NCBI GenBank assembly: GCA_001687465.1
Contig: LVLI01000204.1
Location: forward strand, 107,485 to 171,484
DNA from: Halocafeteria seosinensis
Lineage: Eukaryota > Sar > Bigyra > Bicosoecida
Direction: 5' to 3'
Length of the DNA: 64,000 nt
Positions 35,351 to 45,874 of this stretch are shown here, in pieces (the stretch's first letter is position 1; each line of letters opens with the position of its first letter). Below the pieces are notes generated by a model. It had not been told where the DNA came from. It made no database searches and was given only the letters and a program-made list of their open reading frames with translations. The position numbers and the translations under genes were made by a program.

Positions 35351-36445
35351 ATGAACAACGACAGTGGAGAGGTTATGCACGAGCCCAGATCGGACAACAA
35401 GGATCAGCCATTCAGCGGAAGCGCAAAATCCGCAGTAGACGCGTCCGTACAAGAAGAGGAGCATCATGGTAGAACTGATGAAGAAAACACCTCGGAAGAC
35501 CTCTACGTCAGTGTATCCCCGGCAGCAAAGAATGCGGATGGATATACGCCCCTTTCTTTGGAGCATGACCAGGAAACGTCAGACTATGAATCCAAAACTC
35601 CTGGGACCGGGAACGAAGCGTATGGAGCCCAAAAGCGGGCGCGTTTCGCGGACGATATGAACTTCGAGTACAGAGAGAAGGGCCGCCGCGATCGGTCAAT
35701 GGCTACGCATGTAAGGAGATTGGCTCGTAAAGTTAGTAGTCACAGCGAAATGGCTATCCAAGAAATTGCATCTCTCGCTGATCATCAAACTGAGAAATCC
35801 CCGACGGAAATCTTCGCAAGGATTGTCCTCTTCGAGTGTATTCTAGTGACGGGGTCTCTGTTGTATCGGTACCTCGCCTGTGGAACCTTGCGTGTGGAAT
35901 GCGCAGGCAAGGCATCCCCCGAAATGTGGAATGATTCCATGTCATTGCTCGTATATGGAGGGATATTATACTGCACAGGTCCGACATTGACGCGGAAACT
36001 AGGCCTGGTCAGTGTTGCCACATTTTTCCTTTCCCTGTTCGGGTTTGCATTCATTGGAGAAATACGGTTCCTAAAGAATTCATTGGCAGGGAGTGATTGG
36101 TACACGGTTCCTTCCATATTTGTGTATATACTTGGCTTTTGTGCTCTGCTGGGAATCCTGTCCTATAGCATTCTTATAGCTCCAACCAAGCACGACCGAC
36201 GACTAGGCTATTACTTGATTGCGGGAATTATCGGCTTTTTCCTTTCAGGTTTCCTGGTAACCCAATTTGCAGTTACTGAAGGCTTTTATCATGTCCACCA
36301 TTATCAGATGGCGTTTTTTGGAGCACTTTTACTGAGACACCCAGAAGACAACCCTTCCACAATCATGCGATGGGCTATTCTTGGAGTGTTCGTGCAAGGA
36401 ATCTCTGCCTACGGTTTCGATAGCTCTGTTCGTGGTTTGACATAG
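35351..36445 (+). CDS. Multi-pass membrane protein with HVHHYQ motif
   Basis: This intronless protein of 364 residues has a cytosolic N-terminal half of about 155 polar residues, then about six or seven membrane segments. Segments include IVLFECILVTGSLLYRYLA, SVATFFLSLFGFAFIG, FVYILGFCALLGILSYSILI, and LIAGIIGFFLSGFLVTQF. The most distinctive part is GFYHVHHYQMAFFGALLLRH followed by AILGVFVQGISAYGFDSS. A His-rich HxHHYQ motif within a membrane segment suggests a metal site or proton path, but I cannot assign a family. No signal peptide is seen. Confidence 0.65.
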   Translation: MNNDSGEVMHEPRSDNKDQPFSGSAKSAVDASVQEEEHHGRTDEENTSEDLYVSVSPAAKNADGYTPLSLEHDQETSDYESKTPGTGNEAYGAQKRARFADDMNFEYREKGRRDRSMATHVRRLARKVSSHSEMAIQEIASLADHQTEKSPTEIFARIVLFECILVTGSLLYRYLACGTLRVECAGKASPEMWNDSMSLLVYGGILYCTGPTLTRKLGLVSVATFFLSLFGFAFIGEIRFLKNSLAGSDWYTVPSIFVYILGFCALLGILSYSILIAPTKHDRRLGYYLIAGIIGFFLSGFLVTQFAVTEGFYHVHHYQMAFFGALLLRHPEDNPSTIMRWAILGVFVQGISAYGFDSSVRGLT

Positions 36446-37086
36446 ATTACGTGTGTAACATGGATAAATGATAGTAGTTTTCGTTCTAAACACAGTGAAC
36501 AAGGCTCAAGTGGGAAGGGAAATGGAAGTGCCTAGAACAGGCGAACACCCCCGAAAATACCGTCGAAGGGTGTTCGGAAGTATTCTCAGCAGAGAGACCG
36601 TCCTTCTTGATGCTTCCGTTGAACAAGTTGAAGGGGTACCTGACGAAACTGGCACTGCGGCAGCGTATGTCCCTGCTCCGTTCTTGCAATCGCTTTTGGC
36701 ATGTTATAGGAAGCAACTCTGACTCAGTGCGGAGTCCACTGCGGATATCCTGTGAGTGTCGTACAGCTTTGTGCTGTACGTATGTAACACGTTGCTTGAA
36801 GCGAATCGGGATCAACTAGATATGTTTAACGTGCAACGAAATTGCATGTTCTCCGTGCTTGACAGGGGACTATATCTCAATATATAAGATTTCCCCAAGC
36901 TATCCTACGTGTAAGCCTAGCACACCACTAATTCCTAACTCTCGCGTTGGGTGAAACTTTTGTTTGCTGCATGCATCTCCGTCGCTCTCATTCAGTAGCG
37001 GATATGTGCGTGGTATCGTATAATATGACTAAAATCTGTATCTGAGTGTGTGCTTGTGACTAAATGCTAGCTAGAGAAATCGAAAA
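36446..37086. other. Spacer without recognised content
   Basis: An open frame of 84 residues at 36468-36722 has no protein-like features and I do not support it. There is a short inverted repeat, TACAGCTTTGTGCTGTA, near 36764. Promoter elements for the downstream SNARE gene are presumably here. Confidence 0.35.
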
Positions 37087-38141
37087 ATGTCGGATCGATG
37101 GACGAGATTAATCCAAAAAGCGGAGGATATGCTGGAACAGATCAACTCGGAGGTGTCTTCGGGCGATATAGAGGATGAGGTAGGTCGATACACATGTCAT
37201 ACGGTATTCTGTAGGCTTAGATAGTACAGTATAACTTATTTGTGATGTTTCTGGGTGGATACAGGAACTGGGAAACCGCGTTAATAAACTCAAAGGACGA
37301 GTGCAAGCGGCTGAAAAGCACTTGAAAGAGGTGGATAAGAAGCCGGAGGACTACCCCTAGTAAGTGGGATGAATGGGAGGGATGTATTCCTTTACCATGT
37401 TAGCACGTTCTACCGCCATGCTTGGTCTTGCCTGCAGCTCGGAGAATACAAAACGACACATGCATGATACACTGGAGCACCTGCAAGAAAGAGTTAAGAC
37501 CCTGGAAGGCAAGACAAGACAAGCAAATAGGTAAGTGGATGTCAGCGTCGCTTATTTTTATCTCCGTTATTTCGCCTTGGATTTATTTGTCTGTATTGGA
37601 ACCGACCCGCTATTTGTTAAACGACGACTTGTCTTTGATTACCTGCAGAAATGCGCTCTTCCATGGAGCGAGCGGACGAGATGAAGAGAGGGCAGATCTT
37701 AGCGGTCTTGATAATAAACAGATATACCAACGACAACAAGACACAATGAAATGTAAGCCAGTGACGGCGTTGTATCGAATGATGTTTGATAATGTTTATC
37801 CCGCTCCTGCAGCCCAGGATAAGGTATTAGACTCATTTGAGGGGATTGGCGAGGAACTCACCCATACAGCCCAAGCTATTGGAGATGAAGCGAGTTACCA
37901 GACGGTGAGTCTAAACGTTTTCTCTGATAATGAATCCAACACTGGAATAGTCTCCTATTCCTTCCTGCAGAAACTCTTAGATGATACAAACATCGATGTG
38001 GAAACAGCCGATGATGCGTTAGAACGGGAGACAAGGCATGCACGGCATGTGAAAGAATACTCCGCTGTCTGTTGGATGTATATAGTGATAATACTGGAAA
38101 TCATAGGCGTCGCAGTTTTGCTGATTGTCAATTTCTCATGA
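37087..38141 (+). CDS. Qc-SNARE (syntaxin-6/8/SYP5-like)
   Basis: This is a tail-anchored membrane-fusion SNARE of 215 residues. Six exons are read: 37087-37179, 37265-37359, 37438-37530, 37649-37752, 37813-37904 and 37971-38141; the frame closes exactly. The N-terminal helices (MSDRWTRLIQKAEDMLEQI) resemble the N-terminal bundle of Qc syntaxins. The SNARE motif starts SQDKVLDSFEGIGEELTHTA and has the zero-layer glutamine in SYQTKLLDD. It ends in a single C-terminal transmembrane helix (MYIVIILEIIGVAVLLIV). It should act at endosome/TGN or vacuolar membranes. Its stop codon is 25 bases from the convergent TRAPPC5 stop. Confidence 0.85.
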
Positions 38142-38166
38142 TGAATATAATATATAACTTGTATCA

Positions 38167-39041
38167 TTATTTCTGCGATGTAAGACGAGCGTTATCCATC
38201 ACTGACTGATTAAACGATATGAGAAATACTGTCCGGGGTTCATCATTGTTGGGTCCTCCCTTTACATGATGCGTACTAACTTTGCATGGCTGCAACACGA
38301 GAAAGGCAGGGTGGGATATGCAGTGGAATCACGACTTCTGGCACAGCCCTTGAACTTACGAAGTTACTCTGCTCTAGCATTCCTTGTAATATGCCTCCAA
38401 TAAACACGGCACAGTTAAAGCTTCCAAAGTCTTTGGGAACGGAGATGTATCTATTTGTCAGCGGGGCGTTATCGTATATCATATCTGCAAACATCTTGCA
38501 AGTGAGGAATTTCCAAATCCGAAAGATCAAATCAACACGTACATGAATTATCATGCTCTGTGCTCTTCTCTAACCCATCTCCTTGCTTCCCGAATAAGTG
38601 CTTCCAGACCGTAGACGATATAAATTGGAGCATTTTTTCCACATGAGGCTCTCGAACACCGGGGGAAGCCCGCGCCATGATCAATTCAATATATCTCATT
38701 CCAATACCGTGGCCTAATTTAGTTAATTCCTCCGATAAATCACTCAAATGGTCAGCCCGCTCCCAGAAATAGCACACGATTTCAGCAAATAAAGCTCCAA
38801 ATGCGCTCGATGGCAGTGTTTTGTGTTTCCCTGCCATCTCTGCACTTTGACTGCTGCGCTTTGCAGTCAGCCCCGTGGCCAGAGGTTTGTCTAAAGGGCA
38901 TGCAAAATGCTCCCAAGATCTCACATGGGGTGTCCTCTCGGTGGAGGATTCATCTATGGCAAGCGCTCGACCCCCTTGGGAATGCTCCTCCAGTTGTCCA
39001 CTGGCACTTACAGGACTATTAGTGGCATTGTTAGCACTCAT
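38167..39041 (-). CDS. TRAPPC5: TRAPP complex subunit 5 (TRS31)
   Basis: TRAPPC5/Trs31 is a core subunit of the TRAPP vesicle-tethering complex, the exchange factor for Rab1/Ypt1. Exons are 39041-38543, 38484-38360 and 38289-38167, giving 248 residues with frame closed. Family matches are ALFAEIVCYFWERADHLSDL, GHGIGMRYIELIM, REPHVEKMLQFISSTVWKHLFG, then YMIYDNAPLTNRYISVPKD, LNCA-like FNCAVFIGGILQGML, and the terminal strand PCKVSTHH...FLISFNQSV. The N-terminal 75 residues are a polar extension longer than in yeast or animals. The last exon is too short to stand out as an ORF but completes the domain. Confidence 0.9.
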
Positions 39042-39192
39042 TATTACATTTACTTTTTTAATTGGATGGGATTGTTCTGTTTGGATATCAATACCAATCC
39101 TTGGAAGAAAGAATAGACTACCATATTTCATACAGAGTGATGAGGGTGTTTCAAGGCGATATTAACCAAATTCGACCAGATACGAAACACTC

Positions 39193-40152
39193 ATGCCCTC
39201 CAAACAATCTTCAACAACATGTTCCCAAAGCGCAGCTATGCCGCTATATCTGATAGCTGTCGGTGGTATCATCAAGATTCTCCTGGCAGCGCTCACCCAT
39301 TACAAAGAGCGGAGCATGGATGAACAACTTTATTGGGATGAAAGTGACCGCAAAAAGCATCTTTTCGACGAATGGCGTGAGAGAGGAGATGTTAACAATG
39401 AGTCCCGTGGAATTGAAACCTCGGAGCAATTAACTTTTTCCCGCTGGGAGAAATTCAAATTCCGTATGATGGACATAATTCCCACCGTCTACCTGGTCTA
39501 CGGACTTGTTGCCATACCTGCACAAGCGGTTCTCGATATCTATCATGTCGCTTCGTCAGGCACTCCCCAAGGATGGGTGCGATACCAATGTTACGCAGAA
39601 ATACTGCTCAACAGCCCCAACCTCGGAAATATCGCCATGCAGGTACTACTGGCTATGGTTAAAAATGACAAGGGTACGGACGAAGAGGGAGAATTTGATT
39701 TTCCCTTTGGCAAATCCACAACTTGGACTGGGAGATGGCTCTTCTTCAGTAGGCTTGTTGTTTCCACATTGTTGGTTCTTGTCTATCTCCCACCTTTGTT
39801 GACTCATTTTGTTCCCTTTGTCTTCGTCATCTACGTGTGGGCCACTCTCCTCCTACTGATCGGAATCAGCCTCTGTTTGGCAATGTTGCGAATACCGATG
39901 CAGAAGATCTTCAACATGGACAATGACGAATTTTTCACTGAGCGATTCATTGGCTATATCTTCTTTGAAGGGCTGATGCTGGTGGTGCTTTCCCCTCTCG
40001 CCGGTTCTACGATGACTCAATGGTACTCGCAGCCGCGCAGCTACATTGGTGCTATGCACGACGCACTAACAGAGAGAACCACAAAGAGGTATCTCGCGGA
40101 GGAAATTCATAGTGCAAGCCAGTGGTTCTCCTATTTCCACTTTTTTCTGTGA
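39193..40152 (+). CDS. Multi-pass membrane protein of unknown function
   Basis: This intronless protein has 319 residues from ATG 39193, or 304 from ATG 39238 (MPLYLIAVGG), which would put the first membrane segment at the very N-terminus. There are about five hydrophobic segments: YLIAVGGIIKILLAAL, IIPTVYLVYGLVAIPAQAVL, a double segment from FFSRLVVSTLLVLVYLPPLL into FVFVIYVWATLLLLIGISL, and YIFFEGLMLVVLSPLAG. The loops are charged. I do not recognise the family. Its start is 151 bases from the divergent TRAPPC5 start, and its stop is 122 bases from the convergent NEDD1-like gene. Confidence 0.6.
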   Translation: MPSKQSSTTCSQSAAMPLYLIAVGGIIKILLAALTHYKERSMDEQLYWDESDRKKHLFDEWRERGDVNNESRGIETSEQLTFSRWEKFKFRMMDIIPTVYLVYGLVAIPAQAVLDIYHVASSGTPQGWVRYQCYAEILLNSPNLGNIAMQVLLAMVKNDKGTDEEGEFDFPFGKSTTWTGRWLFFSRLVVSTLLVLVYLPPLLTHFVPFVFVIYVWATLLLLIGISLCLAMLRIPMQKIFNMDNDEFFTERFIGYIFFEGLMLVVLSPLAGSTMTQWYSQPRSYIGAMHDALTERTTKRYLAEEIHSASQWFSYFHFFL

Positions 40153-40274
40153 TAGGGAACTATGGTCAAGGCAATTAGGACCCAGGTGAACAGCACCAGG
40201 CACACGAGCTACTGTAACATAGTTTCGGAGATATCCTCAAGGGAAGTAAAGTGTTAGTTTCTGTGGTATCCAAA

Positions 40275-42413
40275 CTAATAATACCTCTTGAGGTCTTCGT
40301 TCTCCTTTCTGAGTCGCTCGTTTTCTTCGTAAACTGCTTGCAATTGGTTGTGATGATCTTGCAACAGGTTGGAAACCTCCCTCTGAGGACATACAAATAC
40401 ACGGAAATATGAAGACAGACGGCACACGACACACGCTCGGATAGCAGCTTACCTTCATTGTATGCGCCTGGCGCAATATCTCAAGATGCATGTTCTGCAG
40501 CTTCTGTGATACTGGTTCTATGCTCTCGCTTACTGCGTTTGTCACTTGTTCCTGAATGAGACGACGGATTTCACTGTTGCTCATACCCTTATCGGCTGTG
40601 GTTGTGGACTGTTCCTTTGCCGACAAAGTTTCTTCCCGTGTCCGCTCCATCTTGTCTATGGCGGCATCGATTTTTGCGTCCAAGTTGTTCATCCAGCCGT
40701 GCAGCGACTCAGAAAGGGTTTTCTCAAGGGATTGTGCAACAATATCTTTCACCTGAGAGGAAGTCACACCACCCCGAACGTGATTCTCTGAAGCTTCTAT
40801 TGGCGATACAGAGACAGGAGTCGTGTAGTCTCCAGGTTGGGACACCGGTGTGCGTTCCTGAGAGGTTCCTGGCACTGTCGGGCTTGCTTCCGTGGCTCCA
40901 CGCCCATTCGGTGGAGGTTGAGGAGGAGTCTTGGCATGGAGCGTGCTGAGGGTGCTCTTGAACACCCCTTCGTTAACAGGTAGAGTCTGATGGGAAACTT
41001 GGTTGTATTCGAGCATGGATGAAGAAGAAGCTACTCCATCTCGCGCGCTTGACGCTCGTTCACTTTCTTGAGATCTTGTCACACCTCCATCGGTTGCAGA
41101 TTCCTTCTTGTCGCCAGACTTGGCTTTTGCCGGGGGGTGCTGCGTAAGTATTTGTAATGGTATTTCATCCGTTGTCACTGTTGCAACTGGAGAAGTAGAT
41201 CGGGTGTCCAGAACCTGAATCATGCATGTGGAGTCCCCAACAACAAGTTCGTAGCCATCGGGGAAAAAGTCTAAACATGTCACCGATACATCTAGCTTGA
41301 ATTGGAACATATGTATTTGCTCCACGCTGTCGAATACATTAATGGTCCCGTCCGAAGAGGCACTCGCAAACACTCCCGGCCCTGTGATTTTCATCTCTTC
41401 CTCCCGCCCTCCTTGGTGTCCTCCACTGTCTGCCGAATGAGTACACAGTAGAATCTTCTCACCCGTCGCAGGGTGTATACCGCTTTCGGGAACTTCCCAG
41501 ACCTCTTCCCAAGGATCTAGGTTTGTATCCCATATGCGAATCGAACCATCTGCTTCTGCGGTGACCAGCCAATTTTTCATAGGGTGCTGAGGCTTTTGAA
41601 AGAAGCACGCGTTGACGAATGCTTCTGCTCCCTCGACCTCAATAGGCGCAAACATATTGTCGTCCTTCCTCGCTGAAACCCTATCATTGTCGACGTAGTG
41701 GCTAATCCTCTTTATCTCCCAGGAATATAGTACACCACTTTGTAATCCCACAACCAATCGCTTCTGTGATGCATCGAAGTCTGCACATACTGCGGGGGAT
41801 GGTAACTGCGGCGAGAACCACAAACATACAAAATTTCCGATAAAACATTCAGCATTCCCAGTTGCTCTGACTTGGAAGGCAAAACCGTACCTTCCACTCC
41901 AGCAGAGGTTCTGCTTTCTTGGTTTTCAGGTCCCACAAGCTCACTTTGGAAGCCGAAGCAGCACATAGATACCTCGAAGAGGAGCTGAATTTCAGGCACG
42001 TTACAGGCTGCACCAGGCACAAATCCAAGAGCATTACAGAGTCTGCCTACGTAGAAGCACTCGGTTCAGGACAAACACGTACTTCTCCGTGATAAAATGG
42101 GGACAACTTGGCGTCGGTATCGACGGCAATCAGTAGAATCGTGCCTTTGTTGCTCCCGGTGGCCAGGACTTTATCTGCATCACATAATGCTTATACACTC
42201 CATGTGATTGTTGGGATATATGCGTACATCATGTGATCACCTACATGAGTGGTTCCAGGCGATTTGGCACACGTATTCCCCTTCTTTCAGACGATTAACG
42301 CGGGCTGGGTCCGATTTCAAAGACAATGTCTCCCCCGCTGCATCGTATTTAGCTCTCCATATTTTAGCTTTCGAAGCGCCACATGTAGCGATTCGGATCC
42401 CATCGAGTGTCAT
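40275..42413 (-). CDS. NEDD1: NEDD1-like WD40 protein (gamma-tubulin targeting)
   Basis: This is a WD40 propeller plus C-terminal coiled coil, the build of NEDD1/GCP-WD, which recruits gamma-tubulin ring complexes to centrosomes and spindle microtubules. Exons are 42413-42245, 42174-42083, 42007-41891, 41805-40453 and 40382-40275, giving 612 residues with frame closed. Repeats show LATGSNKGTILL, CLKFSSSSRYLCAASASKVSLWDL, WLVTAEADGSIRIWDT, FASASSDGTINVFDS, and VVGDSTCMIQVLDTRS. A Ser/Thr/Pro-rich linker follows. The C-terminus has a conserved-looking helical region (DIVAQSLEKTLSESLHGWMN; IRRLIQEQV) and an ENERLRKENEDLKRYY coiled coil as in NEDD1. Assignment rests on architecture and is less sure than the WD40 call. 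Confidence 0.7.
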
Positions 42414-42669
42414 TATAAGGAAACAAGCGTCACATAAAATATCACTGAAAATAATAGTGCGTGATACAGACAATACGGAAGGTGATTTGAATACTGGCTA
42501 ACGCTCGTCTGGTGAAATTTTCAGTCACGAGCAACTTTGTAGAATACAGACCACAATTTGCTAAAGTGATTGGTAAGTAATTTTTTTTGCGCTATGGCGA
42601 GTTATCTTTGCTAGAGACTCGCTCGACAACTCTATGTAGTAACGCAACTGTGGAACGTGACCATTGCAC

Positions 42670-43383
42670 TTATAATTCTCCGTTTTCATTCCCACCGCTT
42701 TGCTCAAAAGCCTCCAGTTCATCGCGTACGAAATTGGCCAGACTCTTCTTATCTCGGCCTCCAGCATACTTCTTGCCCTCGGACATGTTATCGTGGAAGA
42801 GCTTCAGAGTAGGATATCCTCGAACCTGTATCAAAACCCGGAGAAACACTTAAAAAAGCGATACCAACAGTAGATAGAATCCTGATATCCACTTACGCCA
42901 TTGTCCTTGCATGTTTTACTGTGCTTGGTGCAGTCAACTCGTTCAATATGAACTTCTGGAGTATCTTGGAACTCCTTGGCCAACTCCTCCCACTGCAGCA
43001 GATCAGAGATTATTGACATTGTAGAGTGCATTAAGCAGAAACGCAATGTTTGAAGAAACCTTACCGTAGGTGCGAGTCGTTTGCAATGTCCACACCACTG
43101 TAAATAACGATTTCTTCAGGGTAAAACAAACGGCGCGCGAAACAAGCTCTCACGTGGCCTTACCGGTGCATAGAACTTGACAAAGTGAACGTGGCCAGCT
43201 GCGATATCCGACACACACAAAAAGTAGATAACAGTCCCTTTTACTTGTCCAGCACATCGCTTGCCATCACTTACGCTCGATATCGACATCCTCCACACTC
43301 TTGGCGGCTTCTTCCGCGGAAACGATTCCGGTCAAAGACATCGCGAGCAAGCTCACGAATACAATTCCAGATTTCATCATCAT
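42670..43383 (-). CDS. Small ER protein disulfide isomerase (single thioredoxin domain)
   Basis: This is a secretory-pathway thioredoxin-fold protein of 142 residues. Five exons are read: 43383-43275, 43198-43164, 43097-43065, 42992-42897 and 42825-42670; the frame closes. A signal peptide (MKSGIVFVSLLAMSLTGIVSA) precedes one thioredoxin domain with HVHFVKFYAP, the active site WCGHCK, the cis-proline in RGYPTLKLF and the GGRDKKSLANFV helix. It forms or reshuffles disulfides in the ER. The C-terminus is NGEL, which may be a variant of the KDEL retrieval signal. Two exons are only about 33-35 bases long. Confidence 0.88.
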
Positions 43384-43613
43384 AGGGGTTCCTTTCGTTT
43401 TTCTCGTTCCTTGATATTGACCTCTGTCCTGTCAGAATTTGAACAATTCTCGCGTACAACACTTGCATAATGGCTAACCGTCATGCGACTTCCACCGCCA
43501 TCTTCACATTCGAGACTCTAAAGGTATTACAGAACGGTATGGATTGACGACGATTCGTCTCGTCTCGTATTTTCATCACTTCCAACGCAGTTTACTACTC
43601 GACCCGAACGAAA

Positions 43614-45016
43614 ATGGCCGAAAAAGATACGTGGTACTTGCATGCCGTCCCGGATCGATTCGATGGACTTCAGTGCCAACTTACGGCCGATTCCACGGAT
43701 TCCCAGGACATTACCCTGTACACACACGGTACAACTTCCGCCGAAGTTCAAGAGCGGATCCACGCCTGCATCGAGGACTGGAGGTGAGTGCACTTTGGGT
43801 CTCTTCGAGGTCAATATTGGATTTTCGAAATGGGCCTGCAGAACTCGAGGGGTACGTGGTGTGTGGATACAGATTCCACGTACGCTATTGGAAGTTGGAG
43901 GTGTACTCGATCCAATTCTCAAAGAGGGGTTCGAGCTGCATCATGCGAAAAAGGAATATGTACGTGGCGAGTTTTCTTTGATATATGTGCAATCACGGCT
44001 GCGCGAAGGATTGACGCTCATCTGTCTTGGCTTCCAGGTAATGGTTAACAAGTGGCTGCCTGATCCCGAAGAGGATCCCAACCCAATGCCGAATTACGCA
44101 ACACATTACGTTGGCCTGGGTGGAATCGTTCTAAATGGCCGCGACGAACTCCTCGTGGTCTCAGAAAGATACGCGTTTAAAAAGACACACAAGCTCTTGT
44201 GGAAATTGCCTGGAGGACTAGCTGACCCAAATGAACGATTAAGTGACGGAGTAGAGCGAGAAATATTCGAAGAAACAGGTACGTATCTGCATCTGGCTAG
44301 CTGGTGAAGTTGATCTAAATGTTGAGTATGTAGTTTTCGTTGTTTCCTTTACGGAGTTCGGCAGGTATTCGAGCGAAATTTGAACATATCAGTTGCTTTC
44401 GTCACAACCCGAAGTGGCTCTTTCAAAAGAATGATATCTATTTTGTATGCATGTTAAGTCTTGAAGGGGACGAGGTACCGGAGCCAAAGCCGGATCCTAA
44501 GGGTGAGACCTATACAGTCAAACGGTGTCGTTAATGTGTATATAGTTCATTCAACCACGCCATGCAGAGTTGGTTGCGGCAAAGTGGATGAAGATTGATG
44601 ACTTCTTGTCTCATCCAGATGCGTGGGTGACGAATCGCCAGTTTGTTGCCTTGGCTTTATCGAGGAGTGAGCACTCCAACCCTGAAAATACATATGGCAT
44701 CCGTGAATACGTCGGTTCTGGTCAACTCGGTGATATGCACTACACTCATGACTTCTACGCCTTCGGATCGCCATCATTAGATAGACTTCCACGGAAACAG
44801 CTGGAAGAAATGCCAAAGCATCAGTCCTTGCCTGCATTTCTGGAACGCACAGACAACTCGCAGACTCGCACGTACTGCTCCTTTGCAACAGAGGTACAAG
44901 GCGCTTGCATCTCATCACTGTCTCAACTTCGCAAGATACCTGGGACTCGCTCTGGTAGGTACATTCGAATTGTTTCGAGTGGTGTTGCTCTGTTAGCAAA
45001 AGGCTTTTCCGTCTAG
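43614..45016 (+). CDS. Nudix hydrolase, NUDT6-like, paralogue 1
   Basis: This is a Nudix pyrophosphohydrolase of the NUDT6/plant NUDT2-8 type, 371 residues. Exons are 43614-43783, 43842-43959, 44038-44278, 44365-44502 and 44568-45016. An N-terminal pre-Nudix domain (GVRGVWIQIPRTLLEVGGV, EGFELHHAKKEY) matches the family's W..IP.......A...GF.FHHA pattern. The Nudix box reads GGLADPNERLSDGVEREIFEETGI, split by an intron, with the REIFEE metal-binding core intact. A C-terminal extension of about 140 residues (FVALALSRSEHSN...) is shared with the second copy and ends in a moderately hydrophobic segment. The substrate is unknown; NDP derivatives are usual for the family. Confidence 0.85.
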
Positions 45017-45038
45017 TGTCTGAAACTCACACATGCCA

Positions 45039-45563
45039 CTAGGATAGGGCTAGTTGACAGCTGCGGCAAAAGCCTGGACCCTTTTCGTCCAACTCGGAGA
45101 GACTATTAGAGAATTGCATACCGCATCCAGGGCTTGTGCAGTGCTTCAGTCCGTAGGTATGGCCGAGTTCATGAAGGCATAATGTTTTGCATCGCTTTCG
45201 AGGCTGTCCAGTCGAAGGATGCGCCGTGGAACCGGGAAGCACCCGGCAAAAGGATACAACGGCGCAAGATCCAGGCGAGTGTGCTTGACCGAATACAAAC
45301 TTTAGGTCACCTCCGTACAAGTCCTCTGTTGTAATTCCCACGACCCTGCCACGAGCGAACCTTTCCCGTTGTAGATACCTTAGTAATCGGCTCGCGTTGT
45401 ATTGGCCTCGCTCCCGATTAAAGGCTTCAACGGGAAGAGGAGTTGGCAAGTGCTGCCTGACTTCTTGTCCCGTTTGCTCGGAAATGAATCCGGCTATCTC
45501 GTTTAAGATCTGAGTTAGCACCGAGCTATCACTTGAGCATAGTGGAACAAGTGTTATCGTCAT
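45039..45563 (-). CDS. Archaemetzincin-like zinc metallopeptidase
   Basis: This intronless protein of 174 residues belongs to the archaemetzincin family (AMZ1/2-like). The extended zinc motif HELGHTYGLKHC is complete, followed by CGMQFSNSLSELDEKGPGFC and a C-x-x-C end, which are the family's four-cysteine second zinc site. ITTEDLYGGDLKFVFGQA matches the family's T..DL......FVFG.A region. In the family, activity on peptides has been reported but natural substrates are unclear. The gene lies inverted between two tandem Nudix paralogues, and its stop is 22 bases from the Nudix 1 stop. Confidence 0.9.
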   Translation of the reverse strand: MTITLVPLCSSDSSVLTQILNEIAGFISEQTGQEVRQHLPTPLPVEAFNRERGQYNASRLLRYLQRERFARGRVVGITTEDLYGGDLKFVFGQAHSPGSCAVVSFCRVLPGSTAHPSTGQPRKRCKTLCLHELGHTYGLKHCTSPGCGMQFSNSLSELDEKGPGFCRSCQLALS

Positions 45564-45874
45564 TCTGTGTACCAAGTTGCAGGATTGACTTTTTTATCGT
45601 GCTCTTCCGAAGCAATTTCACGCTTGCATGAAACAATCTTGTACTTTGTTAACAACCGTATCAAATGCACTCGAATTAAAGCTTTTCCGTCATTTATCTT
45701 GAACTTGTACAACCTGTAAGGCTTCAAGCGAGGAGTTGAAATTCTGCGGTATATGAATCATCACAGCGATACAGTAAGTTTTGATAAAAACACCGAATTA
45801 AAATGGGTTGATATGACGTTTGTATGAAACTCATTTGTAACTTTTTTATAGGTGCATCGGATGTATAGCTCGGA

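Noticed and set aside
36468-36722. 84-residue + strand open frame
   Set aside because: No motif, odd composition, no splice context; short frames of this size arise by chance here.
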